From the NCBI GenBank assembly GCA_030248135.1, contig JASANC010003195.1:1-64000 (forward strand): a stretch of 64,000 nucleotides of DNA. Direction: 5' to 3'. Shown in pieces: positions 21,542-33,725 of the stretch (its first letter is position 1; every line of letters starts with the position of its first letter). The notes under the pieces are model-generated. The model searched no databases and was not told the DNA's origin. It saw only the letters and a list, made by a program, of their open reading frames with translations. This stretch comes from Theristus sp. LFF4_11. Lineage: Eukaryota > Nematoda > Chromadorea > Monhysterida > Xyalidae. Made by a program: the position numbers and the translations under genes.

Positions 21542-21693
21542 ACTGAAAACCATTTCCAAACTTTTTCAAACATTTTACTAAACTTGATGCTACCTCTGGT
21601 GACCAAACTTGAAAAACTGAATACCGGTACTCGAAAACAGGATGCAGCATCTGATGAAATGTTTGGAAAAAATGTTTGGAAATGGTTTTCAGT
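21542..21693. mobile_element. 152-bp MITE
   Basis: It starts ACTGAAAACCATTTCCAAAC and ends GTTTGGAAATGGTTTTCAGT; the inverted arms extend about 35 bp with small gaps. Confidence 0.7.
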
Positions 21694-21937
21694 GTGGTGC
21701 AAATTCTCAAATCAGATCAGAGTGTACATGGTGTGTGTGTGTTGTGTTCTTCAGTTTGTTCTTGTTTTATAGCTTGTTCTTCTTCATATTTTGAACGTCA
21801 TACTCTCAATCAGCTTTTGATTATTGAATGGTCAGTCGTTAATTGTTTTTTTGAGAGTTTTTATCAATCGAGTGCCTAACGTCACATAGTTTTTGAGGAG
21901 ACTAAAACTGGAAGTAAATTCATCAGGACCGCAAAGG

Positions 21938-21943
21938 TTTATT
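21938..21943 (-). terminator. Polyadenylation signal for the degenerin gene
   Basis: AATAAA on the minus strand about 50 bp after the TGA stop (21,996-21,994). Confidence 0.55.
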
Positions 21944-21993
21944 CAACCAAGGCCAAAATAAAAATAGTTTTTCTTCCACAATCACAGTGAGAA

Positions 21994-24900
21994 TCATATT
22001 TTGTGCAGATGATGTTGCACGGACATTGAGCCAAAATGGAACGCCAAAAACACAAACTCGAAACAGCTGAGCATGCTTAAGCCTGCAAACCGAAAAAAAC
22101 GTTACCACAGATTAGACATTTATTTACTTTTCTGTATGATAAAAAGTACAGGGTGAACCAAAAAAGTTCCAACTTCAAAATGCACTCGCTGGCGTGTGCT
22201 GCTGTGGTGTTTCGAGCTGAAAATTTGGAACACTATTAAAAACATTTGGAGGTTTTTCTGATTTTTTTATTTCAAATTTTTTTACGAGATGTTGTCCCTA
22301 TCACTCATTACAGCAGAATATCTGGATAACGTAAAAAATCGACAGATGTTGTGAAATGCAGAGGGTTGATTTAGCTGTAACAAAGATGAAATACCGTAAA
22401 GTCTTGCATATAAGGTTCCTCCCACTTATAAGACACCCACCCAAAAGTGGGCGGAGTGTCACACGGCGGGAAACCAAAAAATTCAAAATTTTAACTTGGT
22501 CAAAATCCCACCCCGTTTATAAGGCCCGGAATTCTTAATCTTCGCTTTATAAGACCTCCTCCCACTTATAAGGTTGTCACACAAAATTCCACTTTTTTCA
22601 AAAATTTTTGATTTTCAAATTTATATAAAGAGACCTTATATGCAAGACTTTACGGTAATGAACTTCTGCATTTCACAACATTTGTTGATTTTTCATGTTT
22701 CCCAGATATGCTGCTGTAGTGAGTGGTAGGGGCAACATACCGTAAAAAAATCAGTCAAAAAATCTTCAAATGCGTTTTAATAGTGTTCCAATTTTCAGCA
22801 CAAGCCAGTGAGAGCATTTTGAAATTGGAACCTTTTTGGTTCACCCCGAATAAAAGTTTATACCTAGCCACAGTCCAAACTGACCGCCAAAGTCCGACAG
22901 CAAATTGATGAACTGAATAAAAAACATGCTAATCAGGTAGCATTATAAATAACAACACTGAAAATAAGAAATCCACCATAATGACTAATACCGTATGTAT
23001 TACCCCCATTAACCCCCCCCACCATTAATCCCCCCCACCAATAAACCCCCACCCCCACGACAAGTTTCCGAATAATCCCCCACCCCCCCCCCCACCCCAC
23101 AAATAATCCCCATGGGGGATTATTGGAAAAGTGTTTGAAACACATACCCAGCGAATTCAGTGGCTGGTTGCAGTGAAAATGATGAAATTGTGTTACCAAA
23201 GGCCCCAAATGGATGAGTTAATGGTATTTTCATTACAAAAGGCTGTTATAAAAGAATATACTTCTATGTAGAGTAGAAGTTTCTGCGACTTTCTTGCCTG
23301 CCATGCAAGGTATTTTTGCCATTTTACAGTAAACCCCACCCCTAGAATTTGTTTGTAAATAACCCCCCCCCGCACCAATAAACCCCCACCCCTAAAAGTT
23401 GCTGACGTATTAATCCCCCATGGGGGTTTATTGGAGGTAATACGGTAACAGTAATAGCGTCAACTGATGATTGGTTGGTTGCTTAACAGTAGACTGCGTT
23501 TTGTTGATGTATTACATTACGGTGACTATATTTAAAAAATTCTTTATGGATATTTGATCTGGTTCGCACAATCCGTAGGTTGCTTGACTGGGGGCATCAG
23601 GCTAGGCTTAGCTGGAGTTGAAGACTTACACCGACTTTGCTTTGCTTCAGAATTAGATTTGCTTGAAAGTGCTAGATCACTGAGTAGCGAGCAAATTAGA
23701 ATTGCTCAAATTTACCGTAAATACTCATATCAGATATTTTCAGTTTCAGTAAATTCTACTACTAATTCCTGCGAAAGACCCAGAACAAAAGAAAAACGTT
23801 TCTTTTTTTGCGTTTATTGTTGCTGGAAAATGTCATCCCATCCAACATTCATTCATTCATTCAGCAGTTTGTGAAATAACAGAGAAGCAGGATTGCTAAC
23901 CCCATACGCTTCGGTCTCTTGGAGCACTTCGGATCCAAGCATCTCAAAAAACACCTCAATCATCGCGCCGTTGTCTCTGTAACCAGAAAAAACATTAAAA
24001 GGCTTTTTCTAAACACTGATTGGTTGCCTATATGGCTCGCATGCGTGGCCAATCAAATTCTCCAAAGCAGTAGCAAAAAAAACATAAAATCTCAGTTAAT
24101 ATTTTCTACTTGTAATGTTCGACGCATTCTTCGTGGCTCTTGTTGCACATGCCGAGCTGAAATAAAAAAGAAACATTGATACAACTGAAATAAAAGTACA
24201 GAAACCTTTTTTCCGTTCTTACTTGCACTTGCAATGATGGTGATGGCCAAACAGACGCCGAATAAGTCACGTCAAACATGGTCTGCAGAAGAAAAGTAGA
24301 AAAGTACGTGAGAAACCTAACAGTTACATGCACAATGTAGGTCAACATTTTGCTGATCTCGCCTCAGCAAAATAATCACTACAGGGCAAAATAATCACTA
24401 AATAATCACTCCAACTGCAGACTTGATCTAATACTTTTAACTACAACCACTTTTTGCAAAAATTTCTGCCTGATCTTACTGAAGAACGTTTTTGTTAAAA
24501 AACCTGAAAATGAGCCAGAAACTATGCCGGAACAGTGAGTGACCTGCGCACAAGGCGGCGAGCATTCGCATCCGGTTGTCTGATCCCCACCACTGATCGA
24601 GTCCATGCAGGCGCCTGTCAAAGATAAAGACTAAAACTAAAAAGGCTAAGAAACTAAAAACGGAAAGACTAAAGGCGCATTCATGTTGCAGTAATCAGTG
24701 CCCGCGCAGCTATGTTTTAACACAGCTGTGCGGTCACTAAATACTGCAACATGAATGCGCCCTTAATAAAATAAACAATGAAAAACAATTGAGACGGAGC
24801 ATGGCTACCCGGCAAACACACTTGCACAAACAAACACATTTATAAAGAAGCAAATGAACGACGATGTCTGTTCGTTTGTCTGTGACTCTCTCTGGCTTTC

Positions 24901-27725
24901 TGTTTTCTGTGCGTCTTCAATATGTGTGTGGTTTTAGTGACGTACGTGCTGCTGGATCGAACGCATCACACTCGGCCACACCCGCCAATCGGGGATGAAG
25001 TGGATCGGTGCATTTGCAATTCTGCGCCACAAGCTCTTGGTAGCATTGACGGAAACAACCCTGACAAGAAACGATTTTCAAATACTCGAGAAGTTGATTG
25101 TTGATTTTCAACCCCATTGTCGTGGATCACGGCAAAAAAATCTGGCGTTTTTGACGTTCGAATAAAAGGCCATATTTTTCACAGCGATAATTGTTTTCTA
25201 GAAGAGAAAAACAGGAAAAAGAAACTTAATCAAAACGCAGACCTCCATCGAGTAATCATAGTCGCCGTAGATGGCCGTCTTTTCGCGGCCGTCTTTCAGA
25301 CATTCGCCAAATGGAGCTGGCAGACGCAGCATTCGTTTCTGATAATGAAAGCAATTTGTTGTAGCAAAAGGGCGAAGCAAAATAATGGAACTACAAAAAC
25401 ACCATGTTTTGCAGGCCAACATCGACTTTTTTCAAAAAAAAATCAATTTTTTTTAATTTTGAAAAACAAATTCAAACCTCCCAACCATACGCGCGCGACG
25501 GTTTGAGGTACCGATCTGCGCACCCCTCAAACCGGTGTGCAGCTCGCAAAAACAAACTTTGAGAGCTTTGCTCCATTGCACCGGCTGCCTTGCAAATATG
25601 CACAGACTTCAAAATGTTGCACAGCCCTCAAACCGGTGTCGCCAAAATGCCACCGCAAAAATTTCTTGCGGGCTGCACGCCGGTTTTGAGGGTTGCGCAC
25701 ATTGGTACCGCACACCGTCGCGCTGGTATGCTCCCAACCCTAAACGCAGTTATAAGTACACACACCAACAAACAAAATGCACATAACGAATCAACAGGCA
25801 AACCATTTTCAGTCCGAACGACGATATGTAGCCGACGGGCGCGTTGTAGCCGAACGTATCCGGAAATGGGAACGCCGACTGTTTGTGTATGGTGAGCAGA
25901 ATGCCCGCTGCCTCCGTCGTCGGCAGATACTCATCAACGTTCACATAAACGATCAGGCGTAAACCTGCAAGTAAACCAACTTGAATCGAATCAATGTTCG
26001 CCATTTATTTCGTTATTGCATTGTAATTGCTTCAACCATTCATTGGGCCGGATCGATCGCTGAATCGCATTTTCGAGCGATCGTGATTGAACGTGAAACA
26101 GTTGCCGAATGCTGGATCCGAGTGCACCTTGAAATCTCTGTGAGAACTTTGTTTTGTTCATTTTCAGAATTTATTGCAAAACAAATGAAACTAAAGAAGG
26201 AAGTGGACAAAATTCGAAACTTTCAGATTAAAGACTGATAAAAACTGTGGCTAAACTGTAAACTGGGGTGATTAAAATACGATAAAAACACGTCGTTAAT
26301 ATGAATATTCTATTCGAATCCTGAAAAGGCAGCGAGAAGTTGATCCTGTCCTGAGAAATATGGATCTCCTGTGCCAATGCTCACTCCTCGATCGTGCATC
26401 CTTTTCCATTGAACGAGCATTTGTGCACGAATTCACTTCGTGTGTACGACAACTGATCTTTGATCTCTTGAGTTTGGTTCGCCATCGCGTATTGAATGTT
26501 CTCATTTGCCTGTGTCACGATTGCGATTTCATCCGTCACTCCCTGCACCAATAAAATCACCGCAATTGATTTTCAGTTTTTGGTGTTGGAACCCCGTTCT
26601 GATTTGCAGAAATTCACAGAAAAGTGCCCAAATCATGAGTGGGAACCTTGGCAACAGTGCATTAGTGACGTTTTCAATTCAATCAGCTCTCTCAAAAACG
26701 TTGTCCAGAAAGAAATGTTGGAAATCACAAATACAGCAATGAATTTTGTCTTAACGGCCACAATTTTCACCAAAATTGATTGTCACGTGCACCATACTGA
26801 AAAAAAACTCTGCTTCAGAACTATGAAAACACGAAAAACCTCAAATCCGAGCGCTTTGAAGAACAGCGGGTCCATTGTTGGCGGTGCCAGTAACTCCCAC
26901 ATTTTCGGCGGCATCGCAGAAACTAATTTCAAGCAAAATGTCGAACCACCCCTGAATGTACAATATATGCTATTTTTTCTTTTGGTTTGGCCACCAGTAC
27001 CGAAGATGACAGACATTTTTAGGTGGGGGGTGGGTACCTAGTACCTACCCGGGGGGATGCCAAATTTTTTTGGGGGAGGGTGTAAGTGGGACTCCCGGTT
27101 GCCTGCTAGGAGAGTGTATTGGATGCTAATCGGTTTATGACCCTCCCCACCACCCCACCACCCCACCCGCATTTTTTATCGCAAAGTTTTCAATGAAAAA
27201 CGCTATAAATTTAAAAAACTTGTTAAGACTATATAACCTCATATTTAGTGCGTATTATGGATCTGGAAACTGAAAAATCGTAATTTTTAAAGAAAAAATT
27301 GTGATTTTTGAACAAAAACTTGTGATTTAAAAAAATTGTGATTTTGGGAATATTTCGGGAGCTAAGGGGGTGGGTACCCACGGAAGGGGTGTGCCGAGTC
27401 GGGAAAGCAGTGGGGGGTACCCACGGGGGTCCAGGGTTAGGGGAGTGGGTGTCACGCCCCCCCCCCACAGGGCGCAACTTCTTGCCTGGGGGCACTCATC
27501 TTCGGTACTGTTCGTTCGCCACTCAAACAGTTTTACAGACTTGAAAGGAATGCAGCAATTCAGTGCAAAATACCACCAACATATCAACGCAAATGCATTT
27601 TGGTTGCGATGGGTCGACTTCTTCCGCTTTGAACTCGCAAGTACCGACTTGCGTGCATCGGTCGCACGTTTGAGGGGCACTCCAGAACTCCTGGATTGGA
27701 TTGGAGGATTGGGGTGGTTGATTGC

Positions 27726-27797
<72 letters not shown>

Positions 27798-30150
27798 CTG
27801 ATTGCATGCAACCAAATCAAATGAATGCCTGCAATCAAATTTTTTCGACGGAGACAGGTTTTGCTGATTTTACCAACTTGAGCCATGCACATCACCGTTG
27901 CTTCGCTCGTCGAATCATAGACACAAATGCATGTTGCTTGGCCTCGTCGTGGTCTTTCTTTTAATTCACCCGCCTGACACTGTCCATTTTCGTCGCAGTC
28001 ACACGCTGCGTAAGCTGGTAGGTAGGAGGGCATCTGGAACACTGATTGATTATTGATTGACGACGATTGATTGGATGCATTTTTTATTGCGGGTTACACG
28101 CAAAATTATTTCACTTGTTCGAGCACATATTCATGCACTTATTGATGCAGATGCACAATCCAGGCACTTATCGATTCAGATTTACTTCTAAGTTTTCTGA
28201 CGAAAAAAGGCTGTTACATGTTTGCTGTACATAAGTGCACAAACATACATGTACGTACATCTGCACAAATGCTCCGCGTATTTGATTTGAAATAATGTTG
28301 GACTCCCAATGATGATCGGATTAATTCAATTTATGAACGTTGAAAAAATTTCAAAGATTAAAAAACAGTTTTTTTCGCACCGCATTTCGTTTCTCCCGTT
28401 GACGCTTGACCTCCGTTGACATGGTGGTTGTTTCAATAAAGTTTTGCTGCCACACGTTCAATTGGCGATCAATTGTCCCGTTGTAAAACTCCGGTACTTC
28501 GTTGGATGAATTACTGTATACCATGAATTCGGTAGAAGAATTTAGAAATCGAGATCGCTTATGTAACAACAGATACTCCGTTAATATTCGCTGCCATTCG
28601 AGTATTGAAGTTTTCTTTTTGTGATTATTCTGGTGGTTTTCGCCATGTTCTTGTTCTCTTGTCTCGCGTTTCGTTCGATGTGGAGCCTGTTGTTGTCCTT
28701 GTTGCCTTTCTTTCGCCTCGTTTTCCTTTTTCTCGGTGTACCGTCCGGCGTTGTCCATGGCAATGTCAAAACCAGTCAGCTAAAAGCTATTCGTTCCGTT
28801 TATTTGTGTAGGCCAGCATTGTTGGGATCAAAATGATATGATGGTACACGTTGCAAGAGACGTCTCAAACGTCCACAAAGAAAAAAAACTTAAAGTCAAA
28901 TGACGGAATAAATGTACCGACAGTGTTCTCTTACAGAGACCTCCCCTCCCGCCTTTTTCGTTTGAGACAAACCGTTTGCATAACGATCGGCACCTGTTTC
29001 ACTTCTGAGAATTTGTAAGGATTTCGATTGCACAGCGTGAGCGCTGGAAACGCCGGTGGGCTGAAATCGAGCTGCAAAGAAAGAACGCTCTAGAACTGAA
29101 GTTCGTACAACCCCATCCGCGGGGCTAAAATGGGCTTGCGTTAAATCAGACAAATTACTAAAATGAGAAATTGAGAAAATACCATCGAACATTTCAGGAA
29201 GGAACACAACTATTCGCAACGACAACAAAGACTTAGAAAATGTTGCAGCTGGTTGTGGACTCTTCATCTGATATTTGATAGTCTCTTTCAGAATATTTTT
29301 TCGAAGCTACCTGCATTTCACATCCAAACAAACGAACAGAGAAACTGAAATGCCTTTACGATTGTACGATTTCTTTGCGCACCTGAATGTCGACAATCTT
29401 TTCGTGCGCCAAGAACTGGTCGACGACTCCCTTGGCGTTGTAGACGAACGTCGAGAAGCAGAACACGTACAGCAGCGACCAGAAGGCGCGTGTCGTTTTG
29501 TGTTTCGCGCGACCGATCATCGGGATGCCGTGCGCCGACGTTGAATAGCAGAACTCCTTGAAGAAGATGCGCAGTCGCTGGTCGTACGTCAGCAGCGACG
29601 GGTCGATCTCCATGTTCTCGCCGACGATCTCGCACTGCAACACGCAATGGCTGGCCACGGTTGCTTTGTGGCTTTGTGGTCGGTGGCAGTTCATTAGAAC
29701 GTGACCGCCTTTCTTGGCGTACGCGTCGCCTTTGATACCAGCACTCACGGTGTCGGTACGCATCCAAGTTTGTTTGCTAGCCATCAAAATTTTGCTAGCA
29801 AGACATACAAAAGTTGACGTAAAGCGTAACTGGTTTCTTGAACCAAATGAAATATCCGTGAAAAAATGAGTCCACTGCACTGCAAGAAAACATTACACCA
29901 ACAAAGAAACTCAACAACTTGTTTGATGACTTTAAAAGTGATTCTAAAACACGCGACTGAAAATACCAGAATAAATTGCGAGATCATGCAGACACACCTG
30001 CAGATCGACATTGTTGTCGCGATATCCAGTGGTGTACTGTGACAACGGATGGTACGCCGCGCCAACGGCAAAGTTTGTCTGATAGGCGATCCAATCTGCT
30101 GCGCTTCCATGGACGCTGTCGATGTAATCTTCGTCCAGGAGGACCATCAT
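21994..30150 (-). CDS. mec-4-like: MEC-4/MEC-10-like degenerin (DEG/ENaC channel subunit), 18 exons
   Basis: Subunit of an amiloride-sensitive Na+ channel of the plasma membrane; the C. elegans relatives are touch-receptor mechanosensors. Exons (minus strand order): 30,150-29,998; 29,634-29,383; 29,071-28,994; 28,779-28,381; 28,033-27,878; 27,690-27,537; 26,922-26,840; 26,542-26,385; 26,137-26,037; 25,964-25,804; 25,338-25,243; 25,060-24,946; 24,614-24,544; 24,282-24,223; 24,156-24,110; 23,976-23,901; 22,912-22,864; 22,082-21,994. All join in phase at GT-AG, about 765 aa. Visible: N-terminal [17 protein letters not shown] with the His-Gly gating motif (about 86-87); TM1 after it; APPAFP-like [13 protein letters not shown]; the extra extracellular region (exons 4-7); Cys-rich loops ([34 protein letters not shown]); [19 protein letters not shown] with the degenerin-position Ala; TM2 with a GLS selectivity filter. 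Start chosen at the first in-frame ATG (Met-Met). The exon 5 donor (GTTGGT) is the least certain, chosen on phase. No lesion seen. Confidence 0.92.
22149..22850. mobile_element. Mariner-like non-autonomous element in degenerin intron 17
   Basis: The left end CAGGGTGAACCAAAAAAGTT and right end AACCTTTTTGGTTCACCCCG are inverted repeats extending about 80 bp. The right end lies about 14 bp inside the 5' splice site of intron 17. A family B MITE is nested at its centre. Confidence 0.7.
22392..22657 (+). mobile_element. MITE family B, copy 1
   Basis: 266 bp with ends TACCGTAAAGTCTTGCATAT and ATATGCAAGACTTTACGGTA. It carries internal ACTTATAAG repeats and GTGGGCGGAGTGTCACACGG. Other copies are at 43,877 and 48,387. 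Confidence 0.9.
22989..23447 (-). mobile_element. G-tract MITE family A, copy 3, in degenerin intron 16
   Basis: The left end TACCGTAT has a small insertion before TTACCCCC; the right end is GGTAATACGGTA. The core matches copies 1, 2, 4 and 5. Confidence 0.85.
24674..24762. mobile_element. 89-bp foldback MITE in degenerin intron 12
   Basis: GGCGCATTCATGTTGCAGTA at the left and its reverse complement at the right, with CAGCTATG...ACAGCTGTG inside. Confidence 0.75.
25526..25695. mobile_element. About 170-bp MITE in degenerin intron 10
   Basis: The left end CCCTCAAACCGGTGTGCAGC and right end GCTGCACGCCGGTTTTGAGGG are inverted repeats; a partial third copy (CCCTCAAACCGGTGT) lies at 25,626. Confidence 0.6.
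26995..27510. mobile_element. G/C-tract element in degenerin intron 6
   Basis: The ends CAGTACCGAAGATGA and TCATCTTCGGTACTG are perfect inverted repeats. GGGTGGGTACCTAG-type G-tracts follow. The A/T-rich middle repeats TTGTGATTTTTGAACAAAAA, like the 2.3-kb and 5.3-kb fragments. The same CAGTACCGAAG terminus recurs at 1,694, 4,734, 7,557 and 51,209. Confidence 0.7.
27726..27803 (+). repeat. (TGAT)n microsatellite in degenerin intron 5
   Basis: About 19 tetranucleotide units. Open frames giving SINQ repeats on the minus strand are artefacts. Confidence 0.95.
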
Positions 30151-31970
30151 TTGATGGTTTTTGTGCGCTTCGGTTTTTGGTTGGTTGCTGTTGGTGCTGT
30201 TCCTTTGGCTACTCAACAAAAATGTTGAACTTTTTATTCAGCTATATTTTTTAATGCGTCATCCACATACCGGAATCACATTTGATCAACGGAACGAGCA
30301 ACGAGAACGACTGTTGTGAAAGCAAGCGGTTCAAATATTTTATTGCATTCTAAATAAGAGGGGAGATAAAGTCATGTTCTATTGTTTTCTCCATATAATG
30401 CTTTCAATGCATACGAAATTCGATGGTACTAGTGATTATTCCGCTATTCATGGAGCAAAATTACGAGCAGTTTTCTTTGAAAACGGTACCATGCGAAAAC
30501 TATTGCACGTTTGTCGTGGAACATGTGTGGACATGTGTGGTTTTGCGTCATTTTTCCACTTTGTTTACTCCTGTCCTGAGTGTGCAAATGTCATTTGCTG
30601 ACGTATTACATTGTGCAGAATGGCCGAGTAAGCATGGCAGCGCAAAATTTAAAAAAAAAGAAAGAAAAAGGAAAAAAATGTTCAGAAAGCCTATTGTTTG
30701 CCAAATTTGACGTGTCCTTTTCAACCAATTGATTCTTTGTGCTATTGTGTTCATTCTTTTTCCCTTGCACACACGATTGGGAATTATCTTGTCATTCTTA
30801 AAAAAACAACTTATGGTCTGCGACTGATCCCGCCTTGATGGGGAATACAAAGACTGCCTAATTTATTCGGCCATGCTGAGCTTTTTACTGGGGATCTTCG
30901 ACTGTACCACCGACAAAACAGAACAAAATGTTGAATGCGTCGACGTTCTTTGTTCGTCACTGCGCGACTGGCAAAAGAAACTATTTGAAAAATGCAGCTA
31001 TTTTACCAAAAAGATGATTCAGAGAAACAAAGTTTTATTGGAAATACCGTGCTTCAATAGAATTTACAACTGACATCTCATCAAAATTTTTTTTTGTTAA
31101 CTGAAAAAATGAACACATTGGATTTAGAATTCAAATTGAATCGAATTCGAGTTCGAACCGTCGGGGTTACCTAGCGTCCCTCTGGTCATTCGATGTTTTC
31201 GACTTTCATAATTTTGGACTTGAAGTTATCCCAGAGAGTGACCTCATAAAATTCCTAACATTCGAGGATCAACTCTAGAACATTCGAATCTTCGTGATGC
31301 TGATTGACCGCCAATTGTTACTCCCAAATAAAAACTCAATTACAGTGGGTTCTTTTGAACCTGTCTCCATTTTTCAGGAGAATGCACAGCCCGCGAGCAA
31401 GAAAGAACGGAATCGGATCGGAAAGAAGTCATAACTACATTGTAGTCAGTATTGGGGGTTTCTTTCATCCCGTTCATTCTTCTTTCACTAAGCTTCTCGT
31501 GCTCTGTATTCTGCGATAAAATGTGACAGGTTTGAACAAACACACTGTAGCCAACCAATCAGCTAATACAAACACCGAACATAAAGCAGTTCGAGCAAAA
31601 AATCCATGTATTTTTCACGTATAAAGATGTGCTGGAGATGAACGACTTCACACAGATAAAAACCGAACCAATTAAAGCTGAAGAGCCTGAATCACATGTT
31701 TTTTACTTCGCCGCGAATACAACAATTGGGTGTAATTAATTATTCAAGCGCTTAGGACCGAAATGGCGTCATTTGCTTAAAAAAACGCACGCACCGGCAC
31801 CAGAATTTTGATTTAGTTCGCCTTTAATTGGCGGATCAATGAAGCGTATGTTTCCGAGCACATGACGTTTGATTTCGGTCGAACAGGTTTTTGCAACAAT
31901 CCGCTTTACAGTAATGATTCAAGGTATAATTGAGAATCGCAACACACATGGAGAGCGGCGGGTTCGATTG
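30151..31970. other. Intergenic region between the degenerin and Ras-like genes
   Basis: Contains the MITE at 30,616-30,878. 31,330-31,550 has blocks that recur near 63,170-63,330. A 33-codon ATG frame at 31,638-31,739 includes IKTEPIKAEEPE, a SUMO-type motif seen in transcription factors, and could be an unlinked exon. Nothing firmer. Confidence 0.4.
30616..30878. mobile_element. GGCCGA-type MITE, copy 1
   Basis: The inverted ends CAGAATGGCCGAGTAA and TTTATTCGGCCATGCTG enclose GCGACTGATCCCGCCTTGATGG. It is matched in opposite orientation at 44,225-44,491, and fragments occur at 41,335-41,430 and 63,018-63,071. Confidence 0.65.
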
Positions 31971-33725
31971 TTACGAGATGCGACAGTCTGACTCGTCCGG
32001 CAGCTCTTGTTTCTGTTTGCGGCGCAGACTGAAGCCACGCCGGAGCAGGCTGTTGCTGCGCTTGAACGGGCTGCCCGCCTGCGCCGCGTCGTCGCTCGTT
32101 CGATCGGCGCGGCTCGCGGCGCCCGGCGACTCCGAGCCGCGATTGGCGGCGGCCGTGCCGCGACGGCCGCGCACGCGGAACGAGCGATGCCGGTTCAGGT
32201 TCGACTCGAGACGGGCGTCAGTCGGCTGGCCGTTCTTGTTGTCGTGCGTGCCGCCGCCGTTGTCGTCGCGTTCGGAGACGCCCGCGAACTCGCTCAGTTG
32301 CAGCAGTTTGCGAAAGCACTCCGACAGGCCGACGCCGCTGATCGCCGACGCCGGACTGTAGCGCACGCGCGCCGTGTTCTCGTGACGCGACTCGAGCCAC
32401 AGTTTCACGGTCGGCGCCGTGATCTGCGTCGCTCAGTGCAAAATGCAACAAGTCGTCATGATCATGCTGTCGCCCGTTCACACTGACCGTACATGACACG
32501 TCACATCAGGTTTCGTATTATTGCCTACTACACCTTCCATGGAAACAAGCGTTTGATGTGCGCGTCGACGAACGTCAAAAGCACATGGGCGGCAGGCAGT
32601 ATGCAATAACACGAGGCCTGACGTGACGTGACGTGCCGTGTCGTATGTATACGTGTACGTCAGTGTGAACGGGCCTAAAGTACGCTAAAAAATTTACCGA
32701 ATCTTAGTCCAAGTCCGACTCCAAATTTTGAAAAAAGGGACTTTGTGCCGAACACATTAGTCAAAAAGAGTTAGCCAAACTTTCGAATCAACAGCGTTTT
32801 TCACGCAAAATGTCCGTGATCATGTCCTTTATGTCCCTTTTTACGTCCCAAAATGGCAAAAAGCGCCGTTTCTAAGACTGAGGACAAGAGAATGGGCCTG
32901 GTTAAGAATCATTTTTCTTTCTAGGTTGTTCACCTTGTGCACATCCTTGTCGATTTTGTTACCCACAATCACCACGGGAATGGCTGAGAGTTCAGCGCCT
33001 CGCTGTGCGCATATTTCGTCCCATAAATCGCTCATCTGAAAACAAACAGGCGCAGCTTATGGGAATTTGGGTGCAAGATTTTTTCGTCACGTGCACCGTT
33101 TCATCAATTTCATCAAGACACAGAGACTGATTAGTAATCGTATGATCTTTAATCATCCTTTTAGGATCCTGCGAATCGATTCCTTTGCTGACGTGGAAAG
33201 AAAATTTAGTTTCATACGACAATTGTTTAATTGCTTGATGCAGATAACTACGTTACGTTGCCGAAGTTGCCTCCAGACCATAACTGTTCTGGCCATACTG
33301 GGAATAAGTGTTTCGATTTTCGCGCATCCATTGAATAGCATAAAAAAGTTGTATCCACGCTACGTTGTAGAATTCAAACGGTCAAATAATTTACACCACG
33401 GAAAACACCACTGTTGTACGTACCATTCAGCTATATTTTCAGAAACGCTTTTGATCACCCGGACTCGGACACAATTCTCAAAAAACAACCAATCTCAAAA
33501 CTGACACATCGAAACGAGACGACGTCGTCGACGGCGAACACGAGCAGGAACGCGTGCGCCTGTTGTATGGCCAGTTTGCGCATGTCCGGATAGCCGCTGC
33601 CGAGTTCGGTGATGTCCAGGGGCAGCGTTTGACCGCGGATGTGGAAGTCGCGCGAATGGACGTCCTCAACCGTCTCGCGGTACGGTTCGATCGGCGAGTT
33701 ATAGAGGTACTTCTTGATGACGCAA
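31971..33725 (-). CDS. Ras-like small GTPase (Ras-dva-like), last three exons; 5' end missing
   Basis: Membrane-associated signalling GTPase. Exons 33,725-33,506, 33,035-32,934 and 32,423-31,971 join in phase (about 257 aa). Seen: CVIKKYLYN just after where the P-loop GKS/T should be; switch I region ETVEDVHSRDF; LPLDITELGSGYPDMRKLAI in place of the usual LD-hydrophobic-DxxG switch II start, so the canonical Asp-x-x-Gly is altered; AFLLVFAVDDVVSF; then the G4 motif VGNKIDKD; a weak G5 (SPASAI); a long basic tail with RRGFSLRRKQKQ and a C-terminal Cys-Arg-Ile-Ser that could be a CaaX box. TVED/SGYP/MRKL are typical of Ras-dva proteins. The upstream P-loop exon is absent. Composite element copy 3 begins 5 bp beyond the first exon, leaving an acceptor with no pyrimidine tract, so the gene may be broken. 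Confidence 0.75.
32472..32675. mobile_element. GGCCCGTT-type MITE in a Ras-like gene intron
   Basis: GCCCGTTCACACTGACCGTA at the left and TACGTCAGTGTGAACGGGCC at the right are inverted. ACGTGACGTGACGTGCCGTG is internal. It lies between the last two exons. Confidence 0.8.

Noticed and set aside
27327..28042. SINQ-repeat protein on the minus strand
   Set aside because: It reads the (TGAT)n microsatellite; only the flanking degenerin exons 5 and 6 are coding.
32007..32486. Arg/Ala-rich plus-strand frame of 159 residues
   Set aside because: It is the antisense shadow of the GC-rich last exon of the Ras-like gene.
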